A stretch of 64,000 nt of DNA from Pyrrhoderma lamaoense (taxonomy: Eukaryota > Basidiomycota > Agaricomycetes > Hymenochaetales > Hymenochaetaceae), in NCBI GenBank assembly GCA_002794735.1, contig NBAZ01000019.1:186001-250000 (forward strand), given 5' to 3'. The notes below the pieces were generated by a model. It was not told the origin of the DNA. It did not search any database and saw nothing but the letters and a program-made list of their open reading frames with translations. Every line of letters starts with the position of its first letter. The stretch's first letter is position 1. Shown piece after piece: positions 22,811-34,014 of this stretch. Made by a program: the position numbers and the translations under genes.

Positions 22811-24856
22811 ATGGCCTCTTTGTCTCCCGATGAAATCATTTTAGCTGCTAAACATCTGTATGTATTTACTCAATAACAATGCAAAGTAACTTCAAAATTT
22901 TGATAATATACTTACTTTTTCTAGATTGATTTCAGTCAGGCAGCCAAGTTCTGTACACTGGGTGGCTTCTGTAAGTATACGATCGTACACCTCAGAATGA
23001 TGTTCCGCAGTTGACTGTGAAATGGATATGCCTTGGTGGCCTTGACCTTTCTCTCTCTACCTCTCTCTCTCCACGCTGTGGCGTACTACATTTCTATCCG
23101 CAGCTATGTTTATTTATGACATTTTCCTTACATTCCCCCTGGAGGTTGAAAAGGTTTGGAAACGCCGTGTAACGGGCTTGACTATACTCTGGTTCCTGGT
23201 GCGTCCTAATCAAAGTGTCCTATAACGTAATTCTCCCCGCAAAAGGCTCACAGGTTTGCTTTTTTTTCATGTTTCTGGTATAGAACCGGTGGATATATGG
23301 ATTTGCGTACATCTTTGTTGTAGTCGGTTTGTGCCTTTTAAATTAATTTCCTGTGTTCGTTCATAATTAGACTTATCTCCGAAAATCAATAATCTAGGAC
23401 TCTTCGATCCTGACTGGGTGAGTGATGGCGGATACAATTTTAACGGACTCGATGACTCAAAGATGATATACCTTTTTTTTTCAATTTAGAAGTAAGTCAT
23501 CAGACACACTGTTATTTATTTTATTAACTGTATGCTTATACAAAGTCATTTTTACAAATCATATTTAGCTGCCAAAAGAATTTCCGGTATCCTGGAATTC
23601 TTGCGACATGTCAACGGATAGTTATCGGTTGTAAGTTAACAATACTTAACATTGGTATATCTACATATTCACGCTGATCGCTCCACTATTATCTAGCTGT
23701 ATTTGTACTTCGAACGTACGCAATTTATGGACGAGGTCTCATCGCATCTGGTACGATTGTAGCGTTCCTTATAACTGAAGTAACTGTTAAACTAGTGAGT
23801 CTTACATTCGAATCACATTACTGATATGCATATGTACTGAAGACTGCGTGCTCTCTACTTAGTATGTATGTTATAAATATGGCAGTGCAGTTACTATGCC
23901 AAAAGGCCTGGTGGCTTGCTTCTTAGCCGTAGAGCCTCAACAGTAAGGCCCCTTAACTGCCTTGCGCAGATATAATAAGCACAATGTTTAATCCATAATT
24001 AAATTCAGCTCTATTCAATTTTCTTGGTTTTACATTACGGAGCTCATGACGGGTAGGTCTTTTTCTTCACGCTGCCTACCGATTATACGTTTCTGATTTT
24101 TCGCCTTTCATAGACTTCGTCGTCCTTGTACTAACAGTATACTGTTCTTGTCTCGGCTATTTACGTGCAAAGAAAGCTGGTGTGCGCTCTCGTCTCTGGA
24201 GGGTTATTCTTAAAGATGGTAGGTCAAGTAACTTTTGTAGGAGAGAAACTTTCGTTGATTACAAGTATGTGTTTGAAAAGGAATAATATATTTCCTGTTT
24301 ATTTTCTCTACTAATCTTGTTTCAGCCATATTTTTCTTGGTATGTAGACCTTCCCTTGGTCTCTATTCAGTACTGATTCAGTTTTTAGGTAATGACAGTG
24401 AGTAGAATCCAGCAAGAAATTCATAAAAAGAGGTCGCTCACTCACATATCGAGCTAGAAAGACCTTAAGCCAATTGTTTCCACATTTACGGTTATGTAGG
24501 TATTTCTTGGCCCATATCGGTTCGATATTGATCACATAATTATTACAGGTTTAACAGTCTATTGACTGCCCGACTTATTCTCAATTTAAAAACGATTGAT
24601 ACTTGCGAACCTTATCGTGAAAACTTTGCAACTTCTCGTATCGAGACAGTGATAATGGGAGATATCGGTAATGATTACGAAGTGAATTGGCCAAACTGGG
24701 ATGCAGTTCGTTTCGTATCATTCTGATATCACTTCGGATAATGAAACAGTAATGACAGTTCCTGATGATGATCCACGAGAACCCACCGAGAGTATGTACG
24801 AGATGCATTCTAGAAGTCTAGTTGGAAATAATGTAATATCGCTTCAAAAGACCTGA
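22811..24856 (+). CDS. DUF6533-type seven-helix membrane protein, copy 2
   Basis: Tandem paralogue of 19978-21971. Exons: 22811-22857, 22936-22970, 23104-23198, 23284-23326, 23398-23417, 23490-23491, 23569-23630, 23697-23794, 23863-23942, 24009-24052, 24114-24218, 24281-24339, 24389-24397, 24458-24495, 24549 onward. The first 14 lengths (47, 35, 95, 43, 20, 2, 62, 98, 80, 44, 105, 59, 9, 38) equal those of copy 1. Core: FIYDIFLTFPLEVEKVWKRR, LWFLNRWIYG, VLRTYAIYGRG, FNSLLTARLILNLK. The 2-nt exon AA has a strong acceptor (T-rich tract, TTTAG) and a GTAAGT donor. In the last exon the frame stops at 24726, but another frame continues to 24856 with an acidic tail containing ESMYEMHSRS, echoing TFEMTSV in copy 1. 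A net loss of two bases (or gain of one) near 24700-24720 would join them. Confidence 0.78.
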
Positions 24857-25838
24857 AGTAGTAGCATAGTATTTTTTATAAAAAATAATAACAATGTATT
24901 GTTACGGATATCCTACACATTACTAATTATCAAGTTTGCTAAAGAAAGGCATCATAACTTTTAAAAGTTAGGTTGTAGATTAAGTTCTCGCCACGGTGAA
25001 CAGATATACCATGAATACTATTCATTAAGCAATGATGCATCGTTTGTCACAATCGTGGTATAAATCACTTAGTTGTAAAGATAAACAATAGCGTTTTGGA
25101 ATACCACGGATTGAACCGAAAGAGGGCAGCCATTACTAAGATTTAACACATACTTTCATGATGGCAACAGTATCTTGTGATATAATTTAGATAGCTTCCT
25201 GATAGCTATACATATCTAGCAGCGACACTTCTACGCAGGAATATTCCAAGCTTCGAGATAAATACCGTGATACTCAGTGATAGTAAGAAATGTGTCACAT
25301 ACGTTATTCATAGTTCAACATACAATTGTCAACAACTAGTTGCTGGATATAAGAATGGCTAAGTTCAGTACAACTCGAAAGACAGGAATCACATTCGAGT
25401 AAATCGTACGCGTTCATATTGGAACGTAAAGTTGCCATACTGAAGATTAACTTCGGATGCAAGAAATCTACCATGAAACTCATTGCAATATGAACTTGAC
25501 GTTTGGGTACTTACAAATTGCTTCAACGAGCCAGTCCTCTCAATGTTTTATCATCGGGAGTAAAAGTATGGCATGCTAGCAGACCTCAAGAATACAAGTT
25601 TTTCATTATTTTAATTCGATACAAATGGATAGTTTGTTGTTGGTTGTTGGATATACTAAGTCAGTGTAAGAATGAGTTCTACATAAAACGGAAGATAAAA
25701 TTTGAAGTAACAATCAATATAAGTCCCAAGATATAAGTAGGGACATAAGAATATTAAATAAATAAGACTGACATACTATGTTGATTTTGAAAATCTAAAA
25801 TGCAAAAGCATACTAAAAATAGACAATACAGATGAATC
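24857..25838. other. Intergenic, AT-rich, no gene seen
   Basis: Nearly 1 kb of AT-rich DNA. One open frame at 25503-25736 has no recognisable feature. This gap separates convergent genes (DUF6533 copy 2 and FunK1). Confidence 0.45.
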
Positions 25839-28333
25839 CTAAGATTCAAGTATTTGCCAAATTGCTTCAAATTGGACTTTTCCTCCTAGCGTTGACTCAT
25901 CAATCTTGGATATTCCAGCTTCCGAAGCAGAATTTGTATTCGATACCATCACCGATAGGATGTGACCTTGACTTCTCTTTGGTCGAGGCTTACTCAACAT
26001 TCCGTATCCTTCGTAAAACATATATCGTAAATTATCCAACCAATCGCAGATCAATGGTCGGAAGAAATGGGGAAAGAGCCCGATGTTTCTCTCAAGACTC
26101 TGCGATAAAAGTGACCGCTTCTGAGAAGCTATTGTTTTGTCCTTTTCAGCATTCCATAACGACCAGGCATCAGCATCTGGATGCCTCTCAGACTCAGGAA
26201 GTAGCTTCCCTTCAGAGTAGTTCATACTGATCCAGTAAATCACATAAAATAGTGACTCTAAGTCAAATCGTTCGTAATGAACAGATGGTCGAGATTCATG
26301 CATATCAATCGGCATGAACGCTCTTGTCCCGTTACGAGTTCCTGTATGCTCGTGAGACCTCTCCGTCACATAAGTAGATGCCTGGTCCCAGTCACTGAGT
26401 ACACCTTGTATCTGATTATTACCCAGACGACGAAACAGCAAGTTCTTCGTATTGATATCTCTGTGTTTGATCCCCTCCTCACTCGATGCCAAATAATGAA
26501 TGGCTGGTATTAGGTTAATATTAGTAATATAATATATATATGAAAGTAGAGGTACATACCCAATGCGATGTGTCGTATAGATTCCTTGAATTGATCAAGG
26601 GATTCGAGACTATGTATCGGCTCGAGGTATTCAAGCATAATCAACCGGAGTATCCTCTTCTCTTTATATTCCACCCCAAGAAATTCCCGCAGATTATTAT
26701 CCCTCTCGTCGACATCATATGAGTTCACTACCTTCGGTATCGAGTTTGATATTCTCACAGCAAGTACTCTCCCGGATGGGTCACGAGTATCATCGTATCT
26801 TTCGAGAACTCTGTGTGCTTCCCCAATTATATCCGGTTCAGGGACCTTATCATACTTAGGATAGCTCCACTTCAGAACATGCCTCAGCCTGAATGGATCT
26901 TCAGATATACCACTCCTCTTCAAGTCCGATATCGTTGTCGGTACAACCACGCCATTCTCAACTTCCGTCCCAACCATCGCTATCTGTGTCGAATCACCAA
27001 AGAATATCCGATTAGGTCCTTCAGATATCCTCCTTCCAGTCACAAACGTCAAGTTGTCTCGTCCTATGTTCGCCAGAATCTCCACAGACTTCGTATACTT
27101 CTCCCGGCTCCTCTTCCCCGGGTCTGAGTCAAGTAGACAAGTCAACTCTAAAGCCTCCGAATGCGCAAAGTGTCCGTGGTCCTTGCCTTCAAAATTGTTG
27201 ATCACCTTGAGTAAATATGCGAATCGATATAGGTCATCCACAAAGTTCAGCGCTGGAGAGTACACCACTCCTTCGTGGTCATAGTAAGCAAGCCAAAGGT
27301 AATCGTCGCATATGAGCAGGTTCAACACGTGCCGTCGGGTGCGATCCATCGTCATGTGATCGCTCACATACCTCGCGCTCTGGTAGATAAGATCATCTTT
27401 CAGTCTCGGTATTGTCTCCAGATCCTGATCAGCAATTCCAGTCTCCTGTAATGGTTGCTCAGGCCGTGACCCGCCACTACCACCTGCATTGCGAGCACCG
27501 GAGCTCGTGCGACATCTCTTATTCGCCGGTAATTGTGCACCCCCGAGTCTCTTCTTTTTGCCTCCCCTCGCTCGACCTGTTTGAGAAGTCGATGCTAGAA
27601 GCTCATTTTGTAATGCAGGATCCATCATGCCCCTCTCTACAAATGTCGTTGCGCTATGTGAACTCATCTTGAGCTCTCCGACTCCCAACACATCAGACCA
27701 TTGCCAGAGTTCCCCCGCCTGGCTCGGTCCATCTTGGCAGAGCTTCTTCCACTTCCCGTGGCTAACGTAGCTGTTGTCATATCTCAAGTAGACCAAGTCT
27801 GGTCTCCTCCCATGCTTGTGGTCATCACATGTCAGTGGATGAGGGTCGTTTCGGACAAAACAGATGTTTGGAGACTTGGAACCCGATATCCGTTTCAGAA
27901 TCGCATTTGCGAGGAAGCAGAATGGAGAATATCTGTCCTGCTCCTCGATCACTTGCTTGCAATATTCACCTCGATACTTCAGTACGTCTTCCGCATACAC
28001 TGCTTTTAACAGTCTTGCGTCTCGAGGAAGACGCCGACTGATCGGCCGACTTGCATCCCCCTCGATCATCCTCGTCATAGAGTCCAGAAAGTGGTCAAAA
28101 CTTGATGCATGGACTGTATTTGTTAGATCGTACTTAATATACTGGTCTAGGTTTTCATTTGTTGGTTCTGAAGCGACTAAAGCCTTTGAACCCTTGTCTG
28201 TTCCGGCAAGTGTTGATTTCTCACTAAATTGAGAGCTCACGCCCAGATGGACTGGTGTCTGGGGATCTGATTCGATATGGTCTCGCTCTGGCGTTGTCAA
28301 CCTCTCTTCTCCTTGGATAGAGTCTATCTCCAT
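25839..28333 (-). CDS. FunK1 fungal-type protein kinase
   Basis: Kinase-like protein of the FunK1 family, expanded in mushroom-forming fungi. Two exons, 26560-28333 and 25839-26503, with a 56-bp intron; 812 residues and no frame break. The start at MEIDSIQGEER is chosen because upstream in-frame residues look like untranslated sequence. N-terminal half: FunK1 lobe with YIKYDLTNTVHASSFDHFLD, a region ending GELKMSSHS, then a Lys/Arg/Gly/Ser-rich linker (TGRARGGKKKRLGG) that may be a nuclear signal. C-terminal lobe: LIMLEYLEPIHSLESLD, then the catalytic loop HRDINTKNLLFRR with the HRD Asp and Asn, and SDWDQAS in place of a DFG motif, as usual for FunK1. Substrate and role are unknown. A truncated inverted second copy lies 1.5 kb away. 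Confidence 0.9.
26179..26928 (-). repeat. Inverted near-identical tract, copy 1 (within FunK1 gene)
   Basis: About 750 bp spanning the end of exon 1, the whole 56-bp intron and the start of exon 2. It is nearly identical, in opposite orientation, to 30054-30798; the intron is identical base for base. Outside these borders the two copies differ strongly. Confidence 0.8.
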
Positions 28334-29884
28334 GCTCGCTTGGAGCTGACCCCCGAAGAGATGAAGGAAGATAGATTGGGTATAGAGGAATATTTGGAGT
28401 TGACAAAGGACACATATAACGTGGGATGTATGGTTGGTTGTGCTTATATGCATACTCCTAGCTTTTTATTGTTGGTTCTCTCATAAAGAAGTTATGATGA
28501 CAACGAACAGCTTTTACGCTGCTTAGGCCCTCACACGGCCATATTCTTCAGCTTCTTGGGAACGTTGTTTTCATGTGTGCCGTCCTAAACTTCGTTACCC
28601 TGAATACATCTGATATCTTCCAAAGAAAATCTATGCAGACTGATCTTATTTCTCGATAGACGGATGGCCCTTGAGTAAAGTACAACGTATAACTTGTAAA
28701 ATGAACAATAAATATCTAGACCATAAGACCGTCCTTCAGATAGGTTCCTGCAGTTGGGTGTGCGTATCGGAGACAGACATTCAGGATAGAACACACGAAC
28801 GACCAGCAGTATTCAGACTGAACCCGAGTAGGATATTTTCCAGTTTATTAAACTGTAAAAGTGATTGTTAAAGCGCAGCATGGCTTACTTGGGCCTAAAC
28901 GTATCTGTCCATTTACAGATTCGGATAGAGGAACAATATGGAGTGGAAGATTTATGCACTACTAATGCAAAGGCCTGAGATGGATTCATGTACCCTTATG
29001 CACATATAGCTTTATTCCTTATCGATAAGCATATTTTAAACATATCACACAAAGACTCCTTGCATAATATGATTTGTTATATAATAAAATGTCTAGTTTG
29101 GCCAGGCAATTTACACATCAGAGTCATCGGGTTCTCAAAAGAATATAAAGTAAATTCGGTTTTATGGACTCCCTGTGCATGCATAACTGTAATAGAGATG
29201 TTCAAAAGTTCGGAGACCTGATACAAAGTTCATATTCCAGAATAAGAGTGTTCAAGAGATATAAAGCATAAGATCACATCGTGTTTTATTAGCCTAGCTT
29301 AAGCTTCACATTGAACTTCTATGGACCCCTGTACTCCGTTCAGTGTACATACTATGTAATATATCGAAGCATTGATATATATACACCTTATCTCACTAAG
29401 TTCTTGGTGTCTAGAAAGACGATTTGACGTAAGTTCATACAAGTTTCCTGGGAGGGCCTGTAACCATATGGCCCTAGTGTAGTAAGATAGGTAAGTGAAG
29501 TACTATACACCGATTAAGAAAGCCAAATCTTTCCCTAGCTAGAGTTATAAAAGGTGGCATTGCGATGTGAGGTTTCAACACAAAACAAAACATGTGCTCA
29601 CAAGTCACAATTTGGTACATCAAGCTAGAATCTCCTACGTTAACATTATCAAGTAATATCTTTACATGTAATGATTAGATATTCGAAGCCAGATCAACTA
29701 TCACGTGCTGGTTATTCTTGTTTGTGCTATTTTGAGCTAAGCTATATTTATGAGTCGTTGTGCTCTTCGATGTTCAACCTTGTGTGAATCATCCATATTG
29801 ACTCGTATATAATCCAAGCTTTCTGAATGTCTTAGGGAATACAAAACTAATCTGTATAGTCAAAGAATTCATGAATCGTGATCT
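28334..29884. other. Intergenic between the two FunK1 copies
   Basis: 1.55 kb forming the upstream region of both FunK1 copies. Short open frames (for example 28988-29221) look non-coding. I see no transposase or terminal repeats that would explain the inverted duplication. Confidence 0.45.
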
Positions 29885-31120
29885 AGGGAGATGTACGAAG
29901 TCTGTGAGTGTTGTAGCGAATTCTAGACGCGGAAATCTGACTTTGTAGCTAGTGAGGACATACGAGGGAGATTATCGCATACCTACTGGTGAAACTCCTG
30001 GAAAGCTTATGACTAGCACGAGAATAGAGAAAGGAGCAGCCGTACTCATAATGGATTTGAAGAGGAGTGGTGTATTTGAAGATTCATTCAGGCTGAGGCA
30101 TGTTCTGAAGTGGAGCTATCCTAAGTATGATAAGGTCCCTGAACCGGATATAATTGGGGAAGCACACAGAGTTCTCGAAAGATACGATGATACTTGTGAT
30201 CCGTCCGGAAGAGTACTTGCTGTGAGAATATCAAACTCGATACCGAAGGTAGTGAACTCATATGATGTCGATGAGAGGGATAATAATCTGCGGGAATTTC
30301 TTGGGTGGAATATAAAGAGAAGAGGATACTCCGATTGATTATGCTTGAATACCTCGAGCCGATACATGGTCTCGAATCCCTTGATCAATTCAAGAATCTA
30401 TCCGACACATTGCATTGGGTATGTACCTCTACTTTCATATATATATTATATTACTAATATTAACCTAATACCAGCCATCATTATTTGGCATCGAGTGAGG
30501 AGGGTATCAAGCATAGAGATATCAATACGAAGAACTTGCTGTTTCGTCGTCTGGGTAATAATCAGATACAAGGTGTACTCAGTGACTGGGACCAGGCATC
30601 TACATATGTGACGGAGAGGTCTCATGAGCATACAGGAACTCGTAACGGGACAAGAGCGTTCATGCCGATTGATATGCATGAATCTCGACCATCTGTTCAT
30701 TATGAACGATTTGACTTAGAGTCACTATTTTATGTGATCTACTGGATCAGTATGAACTACTCTGAAGGGAAGCTACTTCCCGAGTCTGAGAGACATCCTG
30801 CGAGTAAGAAATGGATTTATTGGAATGCAGAGGATGACATGATGATAGCTTCTCAAAAGTGGGCATTCTTAGCGAAAGGTTTTGTGGCAAACATTGAAGA
30901 CTTTCCCTCTTTTTTTCGGCCACTTGTTCATAGCTGGCTCGATCCGTTGCGAAGTGTGTTTGTATCTGGATATATTATCTATAAGATGCGTCGGACGTCA
31001 GAAGCTAAAGATAGTGATACACCACTTTCCAATGCCAGATCGACCAAACCTCATGATGATCACGCTACGCTAGGTGGGTATATCTGCTTTGAAGCAATTT
31101 GGCAAATACTCGAGTCTTAA
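29885..31120 (+). pseudogene. 5'-truncated FunK1 kinase copy
   Basis: Inverted second copy of the FunK1 gene lacking about the first 440 residues. Similarity begins near 29885 in degraded form (stops, shifts), becomes nearly identical to copy 1 from 30054 to 30798 (DLKRSG through the HRDINTKNLL catalytic loop to SERHP), then diverges to the shared end FEAIWQILES at 31120. Relative to copy 1 it lacks one G near 30302 (GGGG to GGG) and one T near 30476, each shifting the frame; the 56-bp intron is conserved exactly. The catalytic-loop half alone (30485-31120) stays open. It is a decayed or partial duplicate renewed by gene conversion. If the two base losses are sequencing errors, an N-terminally short kinase could still be made. 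Confidence 0.72.
30054..30798 (+). repeat. Inverted near-identical tract, copy 2
   Basis: Partner of 26179-26928. The few differences seen include single-base losses and scattered substitutions near the borders; the enclosed intron is unchanged. Confidence 0.8.
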
Positions 31121-32056
31121 ATTAAAATTTGTAATCTGTCTTTTTATGAGCTTGTGCAATTTAAAACATTTAGTTTCCAGTATGATACAGATTCCCTATA
31201 TCTTTATTTCGTTTCTTTTTTGTACTTATAATATAGAGCTTTCCAGTTCTTTTATACATATAAAGCATACAACTGGCAAAAATACTGTTATTGTTAAGTT
31301 AATACTAGAAATTATGAACAGGATAATTTCGTCTGCTATAACATGTCGTAAATTTCCCAATAACCGACATGAGTGTCTCTTTTGTGCCAAAGTATAGGCC
31401 CATTTGTGACTCATGTAGCGAGCTCGTTTATAGCGAACTGTTGGAATTGATCATTTTTAACCAACTCATCATGAGTGTTAGTCTTTATCATTTTGTTTGA
31501 CGAGAGATTTTAGCATGAATCGAACATAAATATTCCTCTCATTATATGAAGTTAGTGCACGGAAGCAGTTTCGCCCAGTAAAACTTAACAAATACTGATT
31601 ATACTCGTAGACACGCTCTTCTCTTATATGATTATGTTCGCATAATCACTTACTAAGCATATGATAGCGTAGAAGATGAAGAGAAAAATTGGAGATTTTT
31701 ATATATTGAAAAAAACATGAACAAGACTTTAGGAACCTCAACAGAATATTCAGGAGCTCCTACATATTGGGCGAAGCTATTGCTAAATTAGTAGGTATTT
31801 ATACCTCTTATAGAGCATGAGAAAACTCTTATTTACTGCTCATTATGCAATTTACTGATTATATAGTAATTAGTAACAACGGGGAATGAGGGTTGTAATT
31901 CAGTATAGGAGGTTACTTAGCAAGGGAAAATTACTCGTATCAATATCTATAAGAGGTTTGACTGTATGATGTATTTCAGATACATGTATTTGGACGCATA
32001 ACGGTTTGTGACATGCAAGGTTTTGTAAGCAATGCGTTCATGGTTCCTCTTGCAAA
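31121..32056. other. Intergenic, AT-rich, no gene seen
   Basis: AT-rich gap between the FunK1 copy and the LARP7-like gene. It contains a 12-bp inverted repeat pair, listed separately, but no coding frame with family similarity. Confidence 0.45.
31803..31957. repeat. 12-bp inverted repeats bounding about 130 bp
   Basis: ACCTCTTATAGA at 31803-31814 and its exact reverse complement TCTATAAGAGGT at 31946-31957. Could be the ends of a small non-autonomous element; I cannot confirm target-site duplications. Confidence 0.35.
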
Positions 32057-33820
32057 ATGTCTTCATCAGAATTCGCCTTTGTTCCTAGGAAGTTGACAAG
32101 ACCAGAAAAAGATAAAAGGACTATTGGAAAAGAACTCGCCTCAGATCTACGAAGTCAAGTGCCAAAAGCTATTCCCACTGAGACAAATGTTACGGTAGCG
32201 TCGAAAGAACTCCCAGGAGTTGGAAAGAAGAAGTGGATTATACCTTTGCTAGAAGACAGCTCCTATGTCTCTCTTCTTGAGATTTCGCTGTCGGAGCATT
32301 CTATTTGGTCCTCATCTGATTTGTCAGATAGAATGAGCAAGGATGAACATGGCTGTGAGTATTGTGGTTCCCCAAGTTATTTTCCTAACATGTTTGATGG
32401 AGCTTGAAGATATATCTCTTAGCTATCTGTTACGCACTTCTCCATTATTTCGCTCGCTGAAGCCAGATCAAATTCCATCAGAGTCCGTTCTTCTGAGATG
32501 TGTTAAGTCGAGTAATCTTCTAGAGGGACGTATGATTGTTCCGAATATGGCTGATGGAAGGAATGGGATGAACAATAGCGTCGAGGGAGGGTATGAAGTT
32601 CGACGAAAAGACTGGTCAGTAATTCGCGATCGGCTGCATAAGCATACTCCATTTTTCTGGAAGAGTCGGACGATATATTTTGTAAGTACGATTATTTGGC
32701 ATTTTATGAATGTTGGTTGCCTTACTGCAATTCATAGGAGAATATTCCACATAGCTCATGGACAATTCCTGCTTTAGTTCAGCTCATAAAAGATATTCTT
32801 CCCCTTGAGTATAGAGCAACCACACCAATACCTATACAGGGCATATCCTTCCCCCCTCATCGGAATGATTCTCCTTCATCTCCTCCTCCTGCGAAAAGCA
32901 GAGGTTTTGCTTTCGTAATCCTAGATCAAATATCACAAGTAGATGCCGTGCTCGCCTCTTGGCCTTGGAATATCTCGGGAACGGATAGCGATAAAGGAGA
33001 TCAAAAACAAAGGACAAAGCTCTGGAACGAAGCTCGTGAAAGCGGTTTACGATGTCTCACAATGCGGCACTGGGAGAAGCTCAAGGAAGAATACTTGACT
33101 TTACAGCAAACCTTGATAAAGAAAACTTTGAAGATGAATGTACAGGATTCGATACCCGGATTCTCATCTTCCAATTTCAATTTGAACACTGAGAATGTTA
33201 CTACTTCTCTCCGACTCAATAAGAGTCCTGTCGCATGTAGAATGTCACCAAAGCCGGAAGACGACGTACAAGTATCTTCGATATCTTCCTTGGATCAAGA
33301 ACTACCATATCCTCCAGATTGTCTAGTATTCGTGAAAAATATTAATCCGGATACGAACAAAACAACACTACGAACACTGTTCTCAAAAATTATCGACGGT
33401 GACAAAACAGACATTGACTACGTAGATTTCAACAAGGGTCTTGATAGTGTAAGTTCTACTTCTATATTGAAATCATGATTTCGACTCAACAGATGGTCAT
33501 ATCAGTGCTACCTTCGGTTAACGTCTTCAGATGCTGCAAGTTCGTTAGTTACTCACTTCAAGAAGCATCAACTCGCTCAAGCCAATGCTCTTGATAATGA
33601 TTTCACGTCTTCCAATGACAATCTTGAGAATGCAATCAAAGTGGAGCTTATGCAAGGCTCAAGAGAAGCGTTATACTGGGAAAAGGTACCAGAAAAAGTA
33701 AGAAAAGCAGCATTAATCAAAGTAGGAGGTATTCATGGTGCAACACGAAACTCAGACCATCAAGAGTTCGAAGCTGGTGATACTGGTAATGGAAGGAAGC
33801 GGAAGCGAAGGCGGTACTGA
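32057..33820 (+). CDS. La-related protein 7 family RNA-binding protein (La motif, RRM, xRRM)
   Basis: Predicted nuclear RNA-binding protein of the LARP7 family, whose fission-yeast member Pof8/Lar7 assembles telomerase RNA and U6 and whose animal member binds 7SK. Four exons, 32057-32354, 32410-32681, 32738-33448, 33506-33820; 531 residues, all phases closing. La motif at about residues 75-130: YISLSYLLRTSPLFRSL then VLLRCVKSSNLLEG. A first RRM is suggested by KSRGFAFVILDQ near residue 240. The C-terminal xRRM is the clearest part: PPDCLVFVKNINPDTNKTTL, YVDFNKGLDSCYLRLTSSDA across an intron, and the helix IKVELMQGSREALYWEKVPE. The end is basic (GRKRKRRRY). The Pof8-like role is inferred from architecture only. 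Confidence 0.82.
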
Positions 33821-34014
33821 TGAAGACTGATAGATATCTTTTTCAACTTAGTAAACAAAATTATATTCGAACGTAAACAATAGCATATATTCTTTCTCTA
33901 ATACCAATTAATTGAATGGGCGAGTAAAGGAGTCGGAAGAAAATCGAATAGGGACCCCCGTTCTGAGTGTCATATGATTCCTATGGCTCGCCTGAACGGC
34001 AGAATATTGGCCTC

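Noticed and set aside
26813..28232. Several + strand frames across the FunK1 gene
   Set aside because: They are antisense shadows of a long conserved coding exon.
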